Shown: positions 5,030 through 7,068 of the stretch, one piece after another
How the letters are laid out: the number at the start of each line of letters is the position of its first letter
How positions within the stretch are numbered: the first letter of the stretch is position 1
NCBI GenBank assembly: GCA_964463325.1
Contig: CAYXBY010000079.1
Coordinates: forward strand, 1-7,068
Reading direction: 5' to 3'
Source: UMGS1002 sp964463325
GTDB taxonomy: Bacteria > Bacillota > Clostridia > Oscillospirales > CAG-272
Length of the DNA: 7,068 nucleotides
The notes under the pieces: model-generated
The model's input: the letters and a program-made list of their open reading frames with translations, nothing else
The model's database searches: none
What the model was told of the DNA's origin: nothing
Made by a program: the position numbers and the translations under genes

Positions 5030-5866
5030 ATGAAAATTGGAGTTTTAGTCCCCTACAAGGCCGCCACCGACATACGTGCCGAGCTGGCCAAGCTGCACGA
5101 TAACGGCTTCAATTGCTGCCAGCTGTGCTGCTGGGATCACACACTGTTTACCGCCGAGCGCGCCGAGGACATCAAGGCCGCCATGGCGGAGTACGACATC
5201 GAGCTGACCGCGCTTTGGGCAGGCTGGAGCGGCCCCAAGGAGTGGAATTTCACCTACGGTCCCTCGACGCTGGGACTGGTGCCGGCGGCATACCGCGGTA
5301 TTCGCCTGCACGAGATGTTCAAGGCCAGTGATTTCGCCCTCATGCTGGGCGTGACCGATGTCATAACGCACGTCGGCTTCCTGCCCGAGAACCCGCGCGA
5401 CCCCGATTTTGTCGACACCGTCGGCGCGCTGCGCTCGTTGGCGCGTATGATGGCGGGCAGAGGACAGTATTTCCTGTTCGAGACGGGGCAGGAAACGCCG
5501 GTCACCATGCTGCGTACCATCGAGGCCATCGGCACCGATAACCTCGGCATCAATTTCGACACCGCCAACCTCATCCTTTACGGCAAGGCCAATTCCGCCG
5601 ACGCTATCTCGGTGTTTGGCAAGTACGTCCGCAATACGCATATCAAGGATGGCTGCTACCCGACCACCGGTACGGCGCTCGGCAAGCAGGTGCAGATAGG
5701 GCAGGGAGTTGCCGATCTGCCGCTGGTCATGAAGCGGCTGCTGGACGTCGGCTACGACGGCCCATGGGTCATCGAGCGCGAGATATCCGGCCCGCAGCAG
5801 CTGGCCGACATCATTGAGGCTCGCGACATGATAATCGACATATACAACAGCCTTGTGAGCGAATAA
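5030..5866 (+). CDS. Sugar isomerase/epimerase, ketose 3-epimerase-like TIM barrel
   Basis: This 278-residue protein has the same fold class as its upstream neighbour, but the sequences differ and they are not recent duplicates. Candidate metal-site residues are E151 (FLFETGQE), D177 (NFDTAN), H204 (THIKDG) and E249 or E251 (IERE), with H114 (THVGF) nearby. The GQG at 224-226 followed by a DLP stretch is typical of this group, in which D-tagatose/D-psicose 3-epimerases and inosose-handling enzymes are found. It is cytoplasmic, with no signal peptide. The start follows a GGGGGA purine run (5017-5022), a fair ribosome binding site, 13 bases after the upstream stop. The pair is closed by a strong terminator, so the two enzymes are made together and probably act on successive or related steps. 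Exact substrate unknown. Confidence 0.85.
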   Translation: MKIGVLVPYKAATDIRAELAKLHDNGFNCCQLCCWDHTLFTAERAEDIKAAMAEYDIELTALWAGWSGPKEWNFTYGPSTLGLVPAAYRGIRLHEMFKASDFALMLGVTDVITHVGFLPENPRDPDFVDTVGALRSLARMMAGRGQYFLFETGQETPVTMLRTIEAIGTDNLGINFDTANLILYGKANSADAISVFGKYVRNTHIKDGCYPTTGTALGKQVQIGQGVADLPLVMKRLLDVGYDGPWVIEREISGPQQLADIIEARDMIIDIYNSLVSE

Positions 5867-5871
5867 ATCGT

Positions 5872-5912
5872 CTCTCGGGAGGCCATTTGGCCTCCCGAGA
5901 GCATATTTTTTT
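5872..5912 (+). terminator. Strong intrinsic terminator of the isomerase operon
   Basis: A perfect 13-bp GC-rich stem (5872-5884 with 5889-5901) closes on the loop ATTT and is followed by CAT, then T-A-T7 (5906-5912). It begins 5 bases after the stop at 5866. The T-run and the following GC also pair as a 9-bp inverted repeat with GC-A7 at 5923-5931. Confidence 0.95.
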
Positions 5913-5944
5913 GCCACGATGCGCAAAAAAATGGCCGCAAGGCC

Positions 5945-5973
5945 TTGACAAAACGTTATCGGTGTGCTAAAAT
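5945..5973 (+). promoter_or_regulatory. Promoter of the T-box leader and trpB2
   Basis: TTGACA (5945-5950) is 17 bases from TAAAAT (5968-5973), with TGC (5965-5967) as extended -10. A run of seven A's (5925-5931) upstream could act as an UP element. A small GGCC-GCAA-GGCC palindrome (5933-5944) directly abuts the -35 box. Transcription should start near 5980, just before T-box Stem I. Confidence 0.85.
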
Positions 5974-6066
5974 GACCTAAACCGATGAGAAAGAGCAAGT
6001 AGGCCGGTAAGAGCTGTCACAGAGAGCCGCAGAGGGTGTGAGTGCGGTACAGTAGCTCCTGCTGAA

Positions 6067-6069
6067 TGG
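6067..6069 (+). promoter_or_regulatory. T-box specifier codon UGG (Trp)
   Basis: The triplet follows GAA and precedes GCTTTCGAG, the usual setting of a specifier on the 3' side of Stem I, opposite the AGTA motif at 5998-6001. It reads the tryptophan codon and agrees with the downstream trpB2 gene. Confidence 0.88.
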
Positions 6070-6179
6070 GCTTTCGAGGGCGAGCTGAAGCAAGTAGGCA
6101 AGCCGGAGGACGGCGCTCCGTTACCAAGCGTCTGCATATGATATGTATGCGTAAAGCGGGCGTGTAAGCACGCCAAGCC

Positions 6180-6211
6180 GGGTGGCACCGCAGGATATTA
6201 TCTCCTGTCCC
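6180..6211 (+). promoter_or_regulatory. T-box antiterminator
   Basis: GGG (6180-6182) pairs with CCC (6209-6211), then a 7-base bulge UGGCACC (6183-6189) is exposed, then GCAGGA (6190-6195) pairs with TCCTGT (6203-6208, one G-U pair). The bulge begins with UGGC, which binds the 3' end of uncharged tRNA. Bases 6203-6211 are also used by the terminator, so the two structures exclude each other. Confidence 0.88.
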
Positions 6212-6240
6212 AGCATAAATGCCGGGGACGGGAGTTTTTT
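6202..6240 (+). terminator. Regulated T-box terminator
   Basis: CTCCTGTCCC (6202-6211) pairs with GGGGACGGGAG (6224-6234), with one T-G pair and a short inner GC/GC extension near the loop, followed by six T's (6235-6240). It stops transcription ahead of trpB2 when tRNA-Trp is charged. Confidence 0.93.
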
Positions 6241-6278
6241 GTTCTCTCCCGCACCCCTATCAAAAAGGAGAAAATGCC

Positions 6279-7068
6279 ATGAAACAAAAGGAAATTCCCT
6301 ACAAGATCTACCTCAGCGAGAACGAGATACCGAAATACNNNNNNNNNNCGGACATGAAAAACAAGCCCGCGCCGCTGCTGAGCCCCGAGACGCACCAGCC
6401 CATGACGGCCGACGAGCTGGGTGTCGTCTTTTGCCGCGAGCTGGTCGACCAGGAGCTGAATGACACCGATCAGCTCATCCCCATTCCCGAGGAGATACGC
6501 AGCTTTTACAAAATGTACCGCCCCGCGCCGCTCGTCCGCGCCTATTGCCTTGAGCAAAAGCTGGGCACGCCGGCGCATATCTACTACAAGTTTGAGGGCA
6601 ACAACACCTCGGGCAGCCACAAGCTCAATTCCGCCGTTGCGCAGGCGTATTATGCCAAAAAGCAGGGCCTTGTCGGCGTCACGACTGAGACCGGCGCCGG
6701 CCAGTGGGGCACCGCGCTGTCAATGGCCAGCGCTTACTTCGGCCTTGACTGCAAGGTGTTTATGGTCAAGGTGTCATACGAGCAAAAGCCGTTCCGCCGC
6801 GAGGTCATGCGCACCTACGGCGCCAACGTCACGCCCTCACCCTCCGAGACGACACGCGTCGGACGCGATATTCTTGCCCGCTTCCCCGGCACGGGCGGCT
6901 CGCTGGGCTGCGCTATTTCCGAGGCGGTCGAGACAGCGCTCGGTACGCCGGGCTACCGCTATGTGCTCGGCAGCGTGCTCAATCAGGTCATGCTGCACCA
7001 GTCGGTGATCGGCGTCGAGACCAAGACGGCGTTGGATAAATACGGCGTCAAGGCCGATATCATCATCG
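6279..7068 (+). CDS. trpB2: TrpB2-type tryptophan synthase beta subunit, 3' truncated by window
   Basis: A PLP-dependent enzyme of the TrpB-like (type 2) family, which joins indole and serine to form tryptophan. About 263 codons of an expected ~450 are present before the right edge. The PLP lysine is in SGSHKLN (codon 6621-6623, about residue 115 counting the gap). Family stretches KIYYKFEGNNTSGSHKLNSA and ETGAGQWGTALSMA are plain; the N-terminal MKQKEIPYKIYLSENEIP is also typical of type 2. Ten N's (6339-6348) interrupt residues 21-24; the frame is the same on both sides. Family members usually have a slightly longer W-Y-N-x-x-A-type link here, so the true gap may be longer than ten bases. 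The start at 6279 has AAGGAG (6265-6270) at 8 bases; an ATG at 6274 ends at once at TGA. The gene is under the Trp T-box. No trpA is visible, so indole salvage is plausible. Confidence 0.93.
   Translation, partial: MKQKEIPYKIYLSENEIPKYXXXXDMKNKPAPLLSPETHQPMTADELGVVFCRELVDQELNDTDQLIPIPEEIRSFYKMYRPAPLVRAYCLEQKLGTPAHIYYKFEGNNTSGSHKLNSAVAQAYYAKKQGLVGVTTETGAGQWGTALSMASAYFGLDCKVFMVKVSYEQKPFRREVMRTYGANVTPSPSETTRVGRDILARFPGTGGSLGCAISEAVETALGTPGYRYVLGSVLNQVMLHQSVIGVETKTALDKYGVKADIII
6339..6348. other. Assembly gap (10 N)
   Basis: Ten undetermined bases interrupt trpB2. A run of exactly ten is a common placeholder for a gap of unknown size, so the coordinates downstream and the residue count of TrpB2 are approximate. 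The reading frame happens to continue across it. Confidence 0.98.

Larger units (their letters stand above)
5980..6240 (+). promoter_or_regulatory. Tryptophan-specific T-box riboswitch
   Basis: This leader senses uncharged tRNA-Trp and lets transcription continue into trpB2 when tryptophan is short. Stem I is closed by GAAAG (5989-5993) with CTTTC (6071-6075). Its specifier loop has AGTA (5998-6001) on one side and GAA-TGG (6064-6069) on the other; TGG (6067-6069) is the tryptophan codon and lies where specifier triplets lie. The distal arm CCGCA/TGCGG (6027-6031/6043-6047) carries a GGGTGTGAG loop. A hairpin CGGAG/CTCCG (6104-6108/6116-6120), an AT-rich one (6134-6138/6146-6150) and Stem III GGCGTG/CACGCC (6159-6164/6169-6174) follow. 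Then come the T-box sequence GGGTGGCACCGCAGG (6180-6194) and a terminator. The bulge base triplet plus one, TGGC, pairs with GCCA, as expected for tRNA-Trp with discriminator G. Confidence 0.95.

Noticed and set aside
4081..5998. Two long minus-strand open frames (316 and 317 codons)
   Set aside because: They mirror the two sugar isomerase genes and the second crosses the terminator and the trpB2 promoter; no ribosome binding sites or family motifs.
5967..6188. A 73-codon minus-strand open frame
   Set aside because: It is antisense to the T-box leader, whose conserved RNA features explain the sequence fully.
6274..6282. ATG at 6274 as trpB2 start or leader peptide
   Set aside because: It reads ATG-CCA-TGA and stops immediately; the T-box, not a leader peptide, supplies the regulation.
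1..7068. Insertion sequence, prophage, toxin-antitoxin or defence genes
   Set aside because: No transposase, integrase, nuclease or toxin-like protein is encoded; all recognised genes are metabolic or membrane proteins.

Overview
The window looks like chromosome of a GC-rich low-GC-phylum (Firmicutes) member, probably a gut Clostridia/Oscillospiraceae-type bacterium. The signs are a tryptophan T-box leader, strong AGGAGG-type ribosome binding sites, housekeeping-type TTGACA/TATAAT promoters with an extended -10, intrinsic terminators, and short hairpin repeats between genes. The ten N's at 6339-6348 suggest a scaffolded draft or metagenome assembly. The taxonomic call is an inference from style and protein flavour; no database was searched.

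Layout. Positions 1-434 hold no convincing gene except perhaps the last codons of one at the left edge; this stretch is a cluster of inverted repeats and small hairpins ending in a clear promoter. A short YitT-type membrane protein (435-1115, +) is convergent with a calcineurin-like metallophosphoesterase (1172-2137, -). Divergent from the phosphoesterase is a small orphan lipoprotein (2226-2522, +), whose promoter is overlapped by a 7-bp-arm palindrome that looks like an operator. Next comes a thyA-folA operon on the minus strand (3926 to 2573) for dTMP synthesis and dihydrofolate recycling. It is transcribed divergently from two consecutive TIM-barrel sugar isomerase/epimerase genes on the plus strand (4078-5016 and 5030-5866), which end at a strong terminator. 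A complete Trp-specific T-box leader (about 5980-6240) then precedes trpB2, which runs off the right edge and is interrupted by the assembly gap.

How the parts work together. ThyA converts dUMP to dTMP and produces dihydrofolate; FolA reduces it back to tetrahydrofolate, and the folA ribosome binding site abuts the thyA stop codon. The two sugar isomerases probably act in one carbohydrate route whose substrate cannot be read from the sequence. TrpB2 most likely makes tryptophan from indole and serine, and uncharged tRNA-Trp sensed by the T-box should switch it on. I see no defence system, CRISPR array, phage or insertion sequence. The most noteworthy items are regulatory: the mirrored divergent promoter at 3979-4045, the operator-like palindrome at 2182-2202, the TGCA-centred hairpin series at 247-323, and the T-box.
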